Assembly (NCBI RefSeq): GCF_001625195.1
Contig: NC_054389.1
Location: forward strand, 6,568,520 to 6,632,519
Length of the DNA: 64,000 bases
From: Drechmeria coniospora
Taxonomy: Eukaryota; Ascomycota; Sordariomycetes; Hypocreales; Ophiocordycipitaceae
Direction of reading: 5' to 3'
In this document: positions 47,136 through 58,006 of the stretch, piece after piece
Numbering within the stretch: position 1 is the first letter of the stretch
How the letters are laid out: each line of letters begins with the position of its first letter
The notes under the pieces: model-generated
What the model was told of the DNA's origin: nothing
Seen by the model: only the letters and a program-made list of their open reading frames with translations
Databases searched by the model: none
Program-made: the position numbers and the translations under genes

Positions 47136-50100
47136 ATGCCGCCCGGACATGGCATGAGTATGAAACCCTCCATCATGCAAGGACACGCCGCCCTCGCCCG
47201 CGCCGGCGATAGCGAGTCCGACGACTGGTCTCGCCTCCAGGAGCAGCAGCACCAGGCGGCCCTCTCCCAAACCCTCGAGCTGCAGCGCCATGCCCACCGG
47301 CAGCTCGCCACCGTGCCCCTGCCCGATCTTCCCGAGGTGCCCCACGACTCGACAGAATCGCCCCCCCCGTCGGCGACGAGCAACCGATCGCCGGCCGGCA
47401 CCTCCCCCATCTCTCCCAGGAGCGGCCCCGTCGCCCGCGCCGTCACGCCGGACAGGTCCGACGCCGCCGCGCCCGGCGCCAACGCGGCCGACTGGGATGG
47501 CCTCTCGCCCCTCAGCCCCCGCGAGCTAGGGTACTCGCTTCAACCGGGCTCCCCTGGCGGCGCCCTGTCGCCCGCGGGCGGCAGCCGAAGGCAGGGCATG
47601 GTCTTCAACGACACCTTTGCCGAGTCCTACGATGGCGCCGCCGGCAGGTCCCCCACCGTCGCCTCCCACTATCGGAGAAAGTCCAGCGGCCAGACGCGGC
47701 CGAGGACGAGGACCATCGACACCTCCATGCTCCTCCAGCGAACCGCCACCGGCCTCGACCACCGGCTCCGCATCGGCAGCCTCGGCGTCTCCGCCTCGCA
47801 GCCCCTGTACGACGGTCCGAGGTCGCCGGCGCTCCCCTCGCTCGACACCATCGGCCACTCGTCCCTGCCCTCGAGCCGGTATCCCGAGCCGCCGACGCCC
47901 TCCAAGACCAAGGAGAAGCGGTCGAGCAAGCGGTCGCTCAGGATCCAGCCGCACCCGCCGTCGCCCGGACCGGCCCCCATCCTCTCCCCCGTCGCCTCCG
48001 TCGATTCCCTGCCCTCGCCCGTCATGGCCAAGGAGCCGGCGAGGCTGATGTACCTCATCAAGTCGCTCAAGGGAAGGATGCGCGGCGAGATCGAGTACCA
48101 GGCCGACGCCGCCGCCGGCTGGAAGTCTGGCTTCGCCTACGTCGACGACGAGCGCGGGTTCCTCATGTGCAACCCGGCCCAGAACCACGGCGGTGCCCAG
48201 TTCGTCACCCTCATCGCCGACCTCCGCGGCTGCCGGGTCCTGCCCGTCGAGCTCCCCGACGCCGACTTCGCCGAGCCCGGCATGCGCTGCCTCGAGCTCG
48301 TCACGGCCGAGCCCCAGGTCATGGGCGAATCGATCCTCCTCCTGCGTCCGGCCGCGGCGGACGAGTGGAACCTCTGGCTCGCCGCCCTCCTGAGCTGGCA
48401 GCAGGTTCGACCGATGCGCCCGAAGCTCGTCCACGGCAGCTCGACGAGCCTCGTCACCCCCATCCGCCCGGGCCTGCGCCGCCAGGGGCACTCGGACGAC
48501 TCCAAGAGCTCCAACATCATCAAGGTCGGCACCATCATGCTGTGGGACAAGGGCCCGGCCACGATGCCGCGCGACATCTCCCACCGGTCCTCGACCCGGG
48601 ACCCGCACTCGCCCGTCGCCTCCTGGAGGGGCGTCTCGTGCATCCTTCACGAGAACGGCGAGTTCAAGCTGCTCATGGAAAACGACGTCACCGTCCTGTC
48701 CGTCATCGAGCTGTCGCAGCTGTCGCGCAACGCCATCCAGCAGCTCGACCACACCGTCCTCGACGAGAAGTTCTGCATAGCCATCTTTCCGCTGTACGCA
48801 TCCTCGGCGACGCAGCTCTCCATCTTCCGTCCCGTCTACCTCTCGCTCGACAGCCGCGTCTCCTTCGAGGTCTGGTTCGTCCTGCTTCGCGCCTTTGCCG
48901 TCCCCGACGTCTACCGGTTGGGCGGTCCCGACGACGATTTGACGCACGAAATCGGCAACGACGACGACGATGACGACGCCGCCCATCGGGACTGCAAGGA
49001 AATCTTCCGCATCGAGAAGAAGGTGGTCGTGAGGGTGACGGAAGCCAAGATCAAGGCCCGGCCGGTGGGCCTGGAACCGCCGCCGTCTCCCAAGCTCGAG
49101 CAGGACCCGCTGGTGGGCAACTATCTCGCCGAAGTCATGGTCGACGGCGAGATGCGGGCGAGGACGACGACCAAGACGGCGACGAAGAATCCGTTCTGGA
49201 GGGAGGACTGCGAGTTCGAAGAGCTGCCGCCGACCGTCACCGAGCTGACGGTCATCCTGAAGAGCGTCGACGGCGATCTCGAGGGCGCGGCCAAGAACAG
49301 GCCAGCCCATCCACGGGAGACTCTGTGCGGCAGGGTGGACATTGCCCTCGACAAGCTCGAGCGCGGCAAGGACCACGAAGAGTGGCGCGAGATCGTGGAC
49401 GAGAGGCAGGTGCCGATGGGGTCGATGCTCATCAAGGTGTCGCACGTCGAGATCGTCGCGCTCCAGGCAAAGGAGTACGAGCCGCTGTCGGAGATCCTGC
49501 ACCGGTTCCCGTCAGGCCTCACGACCATGATCTCGGCCGCGCTGCCGGGCCAGCTGCGCCGGCTCTCGGAGACCTTTCTCAACATCTTCCAGGCGTCGGG
49601 CTCGGCGAGCGACTGGCTCACGGCGCTGGTCGAGGACGAGATCGACGGCATCGGCAGCCAGGCGTCGATCAAGAAGTTCCGGTACAGCAACCGGATGAAG
49701 TCGAACGAGTCGACCGAGTCGGCCGCCACCGACCGGGAGCTGCTCGTCCGGGACATGAGCAAATCGCTCGCGGGAGAGGCGAACCTGCTCTTCAGGGGAA
49801 ACTCCCTGCTCACGCAGTCGCTCGAGTTCCACATGCGCCGGCTCGGGACCGAGTACCTCGGCGAGATGCTGCGGCGCAAGATTGGCGAGATCGATGGCCA
49901 GAACCTCGACTGCGAGGTCGACCCGAGCAGGCTGCCGCAAAACGTGCACGGGTCGGAGCTCGAGCACCGATGGAGTCGTCTCATCCTCGCCACGACCGAG
50001 GTGTGGCAGTGCATCGCCAGCTCGGACGAGCAGCTGCCGGCCGAGCTCCGGCACATCCTCAAGTTCATCTGCGGCGTGGCCGAGGACCGCTACGGCGACT

Positions 50101-50972
50101 TCCTGCGGACCGTGACCTACACGGCCGTCTCGGGCTTCCTCTTCCTGCGCTTCATCTGCCCGGCGATCCTGTCACCAAAGCTGTTCGGCCTCACGCGCGA
50201 CCACCCTCGACCGCAGGCGCAGCGGACCCTGACGCTCATCGCCAAGGTGCTGCAGAAGCTCGCCAACATGTCGACGTTTGGGAAGCGGGAGGAGTGGATG
50301 GAGCCGATGAACAAGTTCCTGACGACGCAGCGCGTCGTCTTCCGCGACTTCATCGATCGCGTCGTCGGCATCCCGGCCGACCGAGCCGTCCAAGGCGTGC
50401 CGGCGAGCTACAGCACGCCCATCACCATCATGGGCCGGCTCGGACCGGGTGCCCGAGAGGGCTTCCCGACGCTTCCCTACCTCATCGACCCGGCCAAGAG
50501 CTTCGCGAGCCTCGTCAAGCTCTGGGTCGACGCGCGGCCGACGAACTTGAAGGATGACCAGGCCGAGGGCGACCTCGTCCGCTTCGACGAGATCTGCCAC
50601 GGCCTCCAGAAGCGGGCTGAAGTCTGCCTGGCCAAGGTCGAGACGACGCGCGCCGCCGAGGTGGCCTCTCGCGGGGCGGAGAAGCTTGCGGAAACCATGG
50701 AGCAAGCGAATCTAATCGAGGCCCTCAGCGTTCCGTACGGGCACGAAGGGCCACCGGGCAGCTCCGGAAGCGACGGGGTGGACGAGCTGAGACGGTGCAG
50801 CGACGAGGGACGCAGGCCAGACGGCAAGAAGTCGGGCGGGCTGCGTTACGCCCACAGCATAGCGGGCGGGCCCCTGCGGGCGAGGAACGGCAAGGTTGGG
50901 AGGAACATCCTCAGCGGCATCATGAGGATGGGGTCGAAAGCCGAGGGCCACGAGCCGAGGCATCATAAGTGA
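47136..50972 (+). CDS. BUD2: Ras-family GTPase-activating protein, Bud2-like
   Basis: Stimulates GTP hydrolysis on a Ras-family GTPase, in yeast Rsr1/Bud1 at the site of polarised growth. One long exon of 1278 aa; an upstream exon cannot be excluded. The layout is a disordered Ser/Pro-rich N-terminus (about 1-295), a PH-like region (about 300-430), a second PH-like region (about 455-595), an acidic spacer with a seven-Asp run (near 613), a C2-like domain (about 620-770) and RasGAP (about 800-1130). The arginine finger is in FRGNSLLTQS (Arg887) and the structural motif is FLFLRFICPAI (Arg1005), so the GAP looks catalytically competent. The C-terminus is basic. Domain order matches fungal BUD2/CLA2-type inhibitory regulators rather than IRA/neurofibromin. 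Confidence 0.9.
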   Translation: MPPGHGMSMKPSIMQGHAALARAGDSESDDWSRLQEQQHQAALSQTLELQRHAHRQLATVPLPDLPEVPHDSTESPPPSATSNRSPAGTSPISPRSGPVARAVTPDRSDAAAPGANAADWDGLSPLSPRELGYSLQPGSPGGALSPAGGSRRQGMVFNDTFAESYDGAAGRSPTVASHYRRKSSGQTRPRTRTIDTSMLLQRTATGLDHRLRIGSLGVSASQPLYDGPRSPALPSLDTIGHSSLPSSRYPEPPTPSKTKEKRSSKRSLRIQPHPPSPGPAPILSPVASVDSLPSPVMAKEPARLMYLIKSLKGRMRGEIEYQADAAAGWKSGFAYVDDERGFLMCNPAQNHGGAQFVTLIADLRGCRVLPVELPDADFAEPGMRCLELVTAEPQVMGESILLLRPAAADEWNLWLAALLSWQQVRPMRPKLVHGSSTSLVTPIRPGLRRQGHSDDSKSSNIIKVGTIMLWDKGPATMPRDISHRSSTRDPHSPVASWRGVSCILHENGEFKLLMENDVTVLSVIELSQLSRNAIQQLDHTVLDEKFCIAIFPLYASSATQLSIFRPVYLSLDSRVSFEVWFVLLRAFAVPDVYRLGGPDDDLTHEIGNDDDDDDAAHRDCKEIFRIEKKVVVRVTEAKIKARPVGLEPPPSPKLEQDPLVGNYLAEVMVDGEMRARTTTKTATKNPFWREDCEFEELPPTVTELTVILKSVDGDLEGAAKNRPAHPRETLCGRVDIALDKLERGKDHEEWREIVDERQVPMGSMLIKVSHVEIVALQAKEYEPLSEILHRFPSGLTTMISAALPGQLRRLSETFLNIFQASGSASDWLTALVEDEIDGIGSQASIKKFRYSNRMKSNESTESAATDRELLVRDMSKSLAGEANLLFRGNSLLTQSLEFHMRRLGTEYLGEMLRRKIGEIDGQNLDCEVDPSRLPQNVHGSELEHRWSRLILATTEVWQCIASSDEQLPAELRHILKFICGVAEDRYGDFLRTVTYTAVSGFLFLRFICPAILSPKLFGLTRDHPRPQAQRTLTLIAKVLQKLANMSTFGKREEWMEPMNKFLTTQRVVFRDFIDRVVGIPADRAVQGVPASYSTPITIMGRLGPGAREGFPTLPYLIDPAKSFASLVKLWVDARPTNLKDDQAEGDLVRFDEICHGLQKRAEVCLAKVETTRAAEVASRGAEKLAETMEQANLIEALSVPYGHEGPPGSSGSDGVDELRRCSDEGRRPDGKKSGGLRYAHSIAGGPLRARNGKVGRNILSGIMRMGSKAEGHEPRHHK

Positions 50973-51842
50973 GCGGTGCCGCACGTACGACCGGTCATTC
51001 CCTGCCCTCGCTTGCCTCTGGCCTGCCTCTGGCCTGCCTCCATCCCTCTCACCCGGCGGGCGTGGGCAAGGAGCGCGTCTCATCGCACCGGTGTCCAAGT
51101 AGGGGCAGAAACGATACGGGCACTGGTCGAGAGGAAGGAAGCGAAGGCATCCATGAGGCTTTCTCCTTGTACGAATAGATGGTGGTGCTGTATGTTGTTT
51201 TGTCCGAGTCAGCAAGCGAGGAAGAATATATTGCCGTGAGTTTCCACCTATGGCCCGTCCGCTGGGCTGGCGAATCTCCTCCATTTGCAGCGTCAGGAGG
51301 CTGGCTTGAACAAGTCAGAACGCTGGATGATCCGCCGGGCGCAGGCCAGCACACCGCTCGACCTCTCCCGATTTGATCCTTGGTTCCGTGGTTGATGTTT
51401 GAGCGTGAGCATGGGACGCGTTTTGTCGTGTTGTGGACATGATACGGCCGGCACAGTTCGCCTACGAACGAGGACGAAGCAATATCTAAATGTATTCAAT
51501 CGGTTGCCAGGATGCCTCCTCCCTCACCGGCAGGAAAAGTTCTCTTGGTCTTCCCAGAGCCGTTGTGCTAGACTTATCGAGGCAATGGATTTATCGAAGT
51601 CATCGACGCTACCAAAGCCGTCAATGCCAGGGAACGAACGACCGTATGGATGGTTCTAGCTATTCCGCTGTGGTAGTTGTCGTCTCGTCGAGGCTATTCC
51701 GTTGCGTCAGAAGCTCTGTGCACCAACTGGAGCTGCTCTAAGTACTTCGTATCGACCAGAATAGTACGGCGAGCTTTCGGACGTGGGCAACGCTGCGAGT
51801 TGAGTTTTCAACTAAATTATCATCTATTTACTGGCTAAAGTC
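50973..51842. other. Convergent spacer, no gene seen
   Basis: 870 bp between the 3' ends of the RasGAP gene and the minus-strand enterotoxin-like gene. No coding character. Confidence 0.5.
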
Positions 51843-53363
51843 TCATCTAGAGAAAATAAGGCCTCCACTGCCCATGTGCACGACCAGCGATTTTCCTGCT
51901 GGCTGGTTGCCGTCGCCGACAAGACCAGTCAGGTTGCCGGCCGTTTCGAATTCGGCCTGGATGGTGACGAAGACATTGGGGACAAATAACGATTGCGCGT
52001 TCATCACCGCCTGCCAACAGTTCACGCCTACCCCGACAAAGAAGATGGCGAGCTTTTGAGCAACATCGGATAGTGGCTTGCCGTCGGCGATGGCCTTCTC
52101 GATGGCCTTCAATCTCGCTCGCAATTTATTCGTTGCTTCCGGGTCCCCGGTAGCAAAGTCTAATCCCTTATCACCGACTGTGGCGACGAACCTGGCGAAT
52201 TTGGTCGCGATGCTGTTTTCAATCGTAGGGTCGGGGTGTGTCTGAAAAATGCTGCCGTTGGGATCGAAAGGGCCGGTCACGTTGACGGGTTCATATTTTC
52301 CCACGCCGCCTTGTTTGTCGAGATATTCCATAAACATTTCAGCCAAAGCCAGTCCCTTGGCGCTGTCTACAGGGGAGATTTCGACGTTGTTGTGGAACGT
52401 CTGTCGGCCGCCAGCGGCTTCCAACTTTTTCCCTTTTGCTGCGGGCTCGAGCTCGGCCAGCTCATCGGTCGGCCTTTGGGCTTTCTCGCTCGTCACGCAG
52501 TCGGTGCCGCGTTTGCACAAGGCACCGCTGCCGGAAGTCGAAGGGTTGGGTTCGCGCAGAGATTCCAACTTATCAGTCTCTCGTACGTGTTCATCAAAGG
52601 ATTTGGACACATCTTGGTCCCGATAGCTTTTGTATGGATTTTTCCCCGAAGCTTCGTGGTCGGTCGGAAATCCGGCGAGTTCTGGAGCGGCACCGGCCGC
52701 CCTCTGCCCGCCATATTTCTCGGCATTGAAATCTGGGTTCCTGATGAATTCGACACCCTCGATGGGCCGGTCGTCTCGAGCGGCTTCGAGAACCTTGGCG
52801 GCATTTTCTTTCGTCACCAGGTAGTAGCCTTCGATCTGGTCGAGCGGGATGCGTTGAACGAAAGCATGCTCAGCCTGGTTCGGGTAGGCCGACCTCGGCT
52901 CGCCCTTCTGGTTTTTGCCGAGGGAGAGGTTCATGTCGACCGCTTTTGGGTCGGCGTGAATCCGATACAGGGTTCCGGTCGATCCAGCAAATCGCAACGC
53001 CTGCTCCGGCTCTGCTGAGGTGGACACATATCTCGTGTAGGCTTGCGTGCCGCCTCTCTGATGTTCGTACAAGCTACTGCCTCCGCGCAGCTGTTCCTGC
53101 GTAAGCAGCTCGCCTCGTTGCTGCTTGTCGTAGCCGTGGGAGTTTATGCCGCCTGCCGCCACCACGTCCGAGAACTTTCGAAGCGTCTCGCCTCGCCAGA
53201 GGGTCGTCGGTGGAGCCGGGCCGGGTGGTCCAAGTTTGCTGCCGGATATGCCACGTCTAGTCCGGCTGTGGGTGGCGATGTCCGGGGTTGAGGGTAGGCT
53301 TTGACTGCAGTATACCAGCAGACAGAGGATCGTCCAGACCATCGACTGCCAATCTTGCTTCAT
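51843..53363 (-). CDS. Secreted ADP-ribosyltransferase, heat-labile-enterotoxin A-chain-like
   Basis: Intronless gene of 506 aa on the minus strand. Residues 1-25 form a signal peptide, followed by an Arg-containing propeptide-like segment (SRTRRG). The ADP-ribosyltransferase domain (about 53-190) shows the NAD-binding Arg57 in LWRGE, the STS motif at 114-116 (RYVSTS), and Glu165 in the catalytic loop (PNQAEHAF), followed by IPLDQIEGYY. Where the bacterial A chains have a bi-glutamate, the residue two before the catalytic Glu is Gln163. The C-terminal 300 residues have no recognised domain. Such genes are expanded in insect- and nematode-parasitic Hypocreales, where they are suspected virulence factors. 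An ATG 93 nt upstream is in frame but overlaps a TATA box, so the internal start is preferred. It is divergent from a second member at 55335. Confidence 0.87.
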   Translation of the reverse strand: MKQDWQSMVWTILCLLVYCSQSLPSTPDIATHSRTRRGISGSKLGPPGPAPPTTLWRGETLRKFSDVVAAGGINSHGYDKQQRGELLTQEQLRGGSSLYEHQRGGTQAYTRYVSTSAEPEQALRFAGSTGTLYRIHADPKAVDMNLSLGKNQKGEPRSAYPNQAEHAFVQRIPLDQIEGYYLVTKENAAKVLEAARDDRPIEGVEFIRNPDFNAEKYGGQRAAGAAPELAGFPTDHEASGKNPYKSYRDQDVSKSFDEHVRETDKLESLREPNPSTSGSGALCKRGTDCVTSEKAQRPTDELAELEPAAKGKKLEAAGGRQTFHNNVEISPVDSAKGLALAEMFMEYLDKQGGVGKYEPVNVTGPFDPNGSIFQTHPDPTIENSIATKFARFVATVGDKGLDFATGDPEATNKLRARLKAIEKAIADGKPLSDVAQKLAIFFVGVGVNCWQAVMNAQSLFVPNVFVTIQAEFETAGNLTGLVGDGNQPAGKSLVVHMGSGGLIFSR

Positions 53364-53455
53364 CGTGGAGTCCGCGAAGGCTTGCGGGATGGATGCCTGC
53401 TTGGTGTCGCGAAGGCCTACCGTCCGGATGTGGTGCTGGAGAGGTGATTTCAACA

Positions 53456-53462
53456 TTATATA
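53456..53462 (-). promoter_or_regulatory. TATA box of the enterotoxin-like gene
   Basis: TATATAA on the minus strand, 93 bp upstream of the chosen start. It overlaps the first base of the most upstream in-frame ATG (53454-53456), so a transcript starting 25-40 bp downstream would exclude that ATG. This decides the start at 53363. Confidence 0.55.
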
Positions 53463-55117
53463 GAGAGACCTGCGTTCGTCTCCAATCCTGCCTGCGCGCC
53501 CATGGCAGCGCAGGCCATGAAACGGACGGCGCTTCGGCTAGGCCTTCGACCGTCGATGGGTGTGGCCAAGCATCGCGGCTTCGGCTTGGTGCATTCATCA
53601 GTCATTCTCCTTGTGGAATATCGTCGGCTCGCACGTCTCCCTTCGCTCTTCATTGCGAAACACGGACCAGGCAGGACTGGCTCGATGTGGTATCCGTCAT
53701 CCTCACGAGACGGACGCCATCAGTGCCATCACCACCATGCCAGCCGGTCGCCTGCAGCTAGAAAAGGGCCGGGAGGAAGCTAACGTTAGGCCTTCAAAGG
53801 GCAAACGGGGCGAGATGGCCAATGAAGGAGTGGGGAGGTTGCCAAGCCACACGCAAGTAGTTGTAAGGAGTGCGGACAAGTACCGCGAAAACAGCATGTC
53901 CTCTGAAGATGACGTCGGACGACTCAAAATCAATCGACGGTGTTGCGCTTGAAACTAAGTCGGCCGCATAACGACCCCGTGAATGCGTCGTTTTTCACCA
54001 CGGCTCATCTCATATCTATTGTACCAAGTACAAGTACTGTAAGTAGGTGCATGCACTTGTACAGTGCACTCCGTACAGTATCAAGTAATACTCCGTGGCC
54101 CTTGCACAAGTACATGTACATGGAGTAATAGGTGTACACGTACATGTATTCGTGCATGTAAGTACTTACTCTGTAGTTGTACTACAGCGCAGCTTTTCAG
54201 TACGGAGTGGTTGTACTGTAAAATACTCCGTAGATCTGGTGGATCGGATGGACGGGAGAGGCCCACCAGTTGGTCCTCCGTATCACTAAGTACAGTACAT
54301 GTACTTAGTCCGTTCTCCGTAAGGACAACGTACTAACTTACTTACGTACTTATGCCCGGAGTGCTGAACTATATGACACTTCAAGTGCCCGGCACCCCCC
54401 ACACCTATATACCTGCATGTATACAAATACTTAAGCAAGCATACAGCACATTCTTGTACAGTATTGCTCCGGAGTACTTGCATTGTGGGTACACCAACAG
54501 ACCTCATGTACTTTCTGCAGCACTTCCCAGTACAACCAGTACAAGTACATGTACGAAGTAGGGAGTACATGTTAGTCGAGTACCCTTCAATCAATCCCCT
54601 GCCACGCGCTAGCGTTCACCAGTCACCACTACTAATTCCCCTGTGCAATGTACATGCACAACTACAACTATACTTGAAGCGCTTACTCCGTGCGGAGTAG
54701 TGCAAGTAATTAGTATTTAGGTACCTAGTAGTTACTTCGTACAGCAGACCACTGGCACAGCTAGGAGTACCGAGTACTTACATGTACAAGTGCAGGTACT
54801 TGACCACCTGCTCCTCCACGTCTTGGTCGGCTTGCACGAAACTACTTAGCCGTCAGAGTTTCACATATACTTAGTCCCCGACGAGCGTGACGCTGGTTCT
54901 AACTGCCGTGCGGATTGGGGAAATACCAATTCTAGATGCTATTCGAGGCGGCACGCATCACCCTCCGCCCGGGATAGATTGTATTTTTTACTTGTCAGGG
55001 GGGTGGCCGAGGGCTCGGAATCGAATGAATAGGGTAACAGAGTAATGGCCCTCGTTCCATCATCATGCATTTAGGTATAACTAGTACAAAGTAGCAACGG
55101 CCGGCTTCTGCTTTCCT

Positions 55118-55163
55118 GCCTTCCTGCCTTTTGCCTTTTGCCTTTTGCCTTCTGCCTTCTGCC
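55118..55163 (+). repeat. TGCCTTT/TGCCTTC micro-repeat
   Basis: About six consecutive 7-bp units (tgccttttgccttttgcctt and so on), 170-215 bp upstream of the second enterotoxin-like gene. Confidence 0.85.
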
Positions 55164-55334
55164 TCATGTCTGGGGACACGGTTTGCAAAAGACAATCGAA
55201 GTTTGGATCAGCGTTCATCATTTCTACGGCACTACCACCGCACATCCGCCTGCGACGGTATGATATGCTCACCGTTGCTGGCAACTTTTGCGCCGCAACC
55301 ATTGTAACCTTGACTAACGCCGATCAAACGTCAG

Positions 55335-57287
55335 ATGCAGACACTCTACGCCCTTGTTTTAGCTACGCTTCTAGGTGCATCCGCTGGGCATGCGGGCCAG
55401 GCTCAATATTCGGTCGGCCGGCGAGATCATGTATTTAACCTCAATGATCAAGCTGCCAGATGTGTCCCCGCCTTGAAAAACACCTTCGATGGCGAGGAGA
55501 GCCAAAAGGCTCTTTTGGGGAACAAAGACGAGAAAGGCCTAGGTACGTGAGTGATTGGCGAGAAAGCCATGGACATCATCGAACCGTCGGGCTAACGAAT
55601 TGCATCTGCTGTTTAGAAAGGAAGGAGACGGATTGTGTCAAAATTGTCGATAGATGGGCCGCTCTGCATGATGTCACATGCCAGCATACGAGTCGGAACG
55701 CAAACTGTTCCCTGTCCACCAAAGGTGGCAAGGGATCGAGGCACAGATTCAAGAACTTGAAATTGCGAGTGCAGCTTGCCCGCGGTGCCCTCGCCCCAGC
55801 TGGCACAATCTCCGTCAACGTTGGCGGCCAACGACCCGTCCAGCTTTTCCACAATCCTAAACCCGGCGCCTTTGCCGAGGTTGACGTCGACCTCCCGGCC
55901 GTCTTTGGAGGCCAGAAGGAGGTGCCATTTGAGACTCTTTCGAAGCTCACGATCCTGTACCAGCCTACGCCCGAGTTCCAGCACGGTTTCCGATTAGACA
56001 TGTTCGAAGTCTTAGGTGACCACCGTCTTCTATTGATTGCCTGTCCTGCCTGTTCCTACCGCTTACTTTGCAATTTCCCTAGATGTTTCGCTCGAGGCAC
56101 ACGACGTCCACTCCGGCCTGGTGGTATCCAATACGAAATACAAACATCTCGACGAGCTGATGGGCCACAGCGATACTACCAAGCTACTTCCGGTTTGGCA
56201 TGGTGATTTCCGGCTCGAGGATTGGCACACGTCATTGAGCTTGGAGCCACGACAGCGTGCGCAGGGGCAAGCGAATGGCAAGCCTACGGCCTCCAAACCC
56301 TCGAAGCTTGTCTTCTACGGTGACTTCCTGTGGCCGGACGAGGCCAAGCGGCAGGGTGGATTTCTTACACCGGCCGACCGTCTTGCCCGGTCCCGGAATC
56401 CCCCGATGACGGCATTCTCTCTACAGACATATGTCAAAGAGCAGCCGTCACAGCAGCAAGGGACCTATTTTCTCAGGACCTACGAAACCTTCGGCTCGGC
56501 CGCCAAGGATGCCGCAGCTCAGGCGGCGAAATGGGGTGGCGCGACAAATCCCGTCGTCTACGTCGTGCACGCGACACCAAACATGATCGAGACGGAAAAG
56601 GGGGTCGCTGCTGCTGGAGGAATACTCTGGTCCCAGGTCGTAGCCTGGGCCCAGGTGCCTCACAACTACACGCTACCGGCAGATATACCGAAAACGAGAG
56701 AGGGCGTGCGTGAGCACTTCGCGAAGGCATTTCACGCTCACAAGTTGGACATTTTTGAGAAAAACGACGACTATGACTCGAGATTCGATCAATATTCCAT
56801 CAACCAAGACGCTCAGCCGCAACTGTGGAGCACGGAGAAGGCTCAGGGAGCGCTTCTGGATTTCATGAGGAAATACGGCAAAGCCGTCGGCTTCGGCAGC
56901 AAGTTCCCTCTCTTTGCCGCACGCGAACTGATTGACGGTAAGAAATCGGCAGAGGCGAAACGAGCCAATGCTGTGCAGGCGCCCCACGACGAGGGCTTCC
57001 TGTCGATGATTGGAAACTTGATCAAGAACCATCCAGTAGCGGCCGCGCTCATTCCCGCCGCCATCGCGCTCAGCCTGGTCCCAGGCTTGGGGCTGGCAAT
57101 CGACGCTTTGGAAATCACGGCCCTGAGCACAGAGGCAGTCGTGGGCACTGGCCTGCTGACGGATATGGCTGAAAGCACCGCACTGATCGAGGGGGGGGTC
57201 GAGGCGGGGGTCGATGCGGGGGTTGAGGGGGAGGAATTGGGCTCAATAGAACTTAATGACCTGAAGCCGTTGTTGGGCAAAGAGTAG
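55335..57287 (+). CDS. Secreted enterotoxin-like protein with degenerate ADP-ribosyltransferase domain
   Basis: Three exons (55335-55542, 55617-56015, 56083-57287) join in frame to give 603 aa. Signal peptide at residues 1-20. Residues about 25-260 form a beta-rich, unrecognised domain with four cysteines. At about 275-400 the spacing and flanks match the ADP-ribosyltransferase fold: VFYGDF where the NAD-binding Arg motif belongs, TYFLRTYE where the STS strand belongs, and AAAGGILWSQVVAW after the catalytic loop. The key Arg is Tyr and the STS is lost, so catalysis by the usual mechanism is unlikely. A hydrophobic stretch at about 500-545 (AAALIPAAIALSLVPGLGLAIDALEI) could insert in a membrane. 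The tail has VEAGVDAGVEG repeats. No stops or frameshifts: a maintained, not broken, gene. Assignment rests on fold pattern and the divergent neighbour. Confidence 0.72.
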
Positions 57288-58006
57288 ACTTTGGCGAGGG
57301 ACTCGTAGGAGCCGCGTCGGAGTGGTGGCAGCCCGGGACCTCTTCCACGTTCACGCTTTCATGTGCTGAACAGGACTGATCAAGTCGATAGGTCAGATGG
57401 ACCCGGTGATGGAGGTAAAGGAACAACCAAATGTAACTATGCTATATACACGCAGCCATACATGCATACATATTTCTCCAGTGACTCATTGAGCTGTTGC
57501 CCTCTCCCCTTGTAGGAATGCGAGATCCTCAAGTTCGATGCCGGAGAAGGAGATTCTTGTCCGGCTCACAGCTGAAGCTTGTCGAGAATAGCTCCATGTC
57601 ATTTCGCTGCATTTCTGCAGGGCACTAATTAGCGGAACATCTACCGAGTAGTCCTGTCGGCCTTCGGTGCGGCACTTTTTCGCAACAGTTGATGGATAAG
57701 AAAGTCCCCATGAGTTGCCGTACGCACAAGCACGCAGCACCAACGCATCGAGTATGCAAAAAGAGCACAGTTGGACCTGCTGGGTTTTGGTCGCTCAATC
57801 TCTCCTACCAACCAAGCAATTGTTTCGTATTCGACACAATTCGAAGTGCAACGATCCGTCCCATGGACAATGCGATTGGTATATTCCGCTTCTATGGTGC
57901 CGTCGGGCCCTCACCTTCACATCCGTAGCGTCCGCCGAGCACCGCTTCGCAACACGCCAGCAGTTGCATCCTGAAATGCACGCCCGAACGCATGCTTCTT
58001 CCACTC
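57288..58006. other. Convergent spacer, no gene seen
   Basis: 719 bp between the 3' ends of the enterotoxin-like gene and the Cyp40 gene. Nothing recognisable. Confidence 0.5.

Larger units (their letters stand above)
53364..55334. promoter_or_regulatory. Divergent intergenic region of the two enterotoxin-like genes
   Basis: 2 kb between the two divergent start codons. It contains a TAC-rich segment (about 54020-54800) with many TACTCCGTA/TACGGAGTA words and a TGCCTTT micro-repeat (55118-55163). Both promoters must lie here. No other gene is seen. Confidence 0.55.

Noticed and set aside
47526..49502. 658-residue minus-strand open frame opposite the RasGAP gene
   Set aside because: Antisense shadow; the plus strand carries the complete PH/C2/RasGAP layout.
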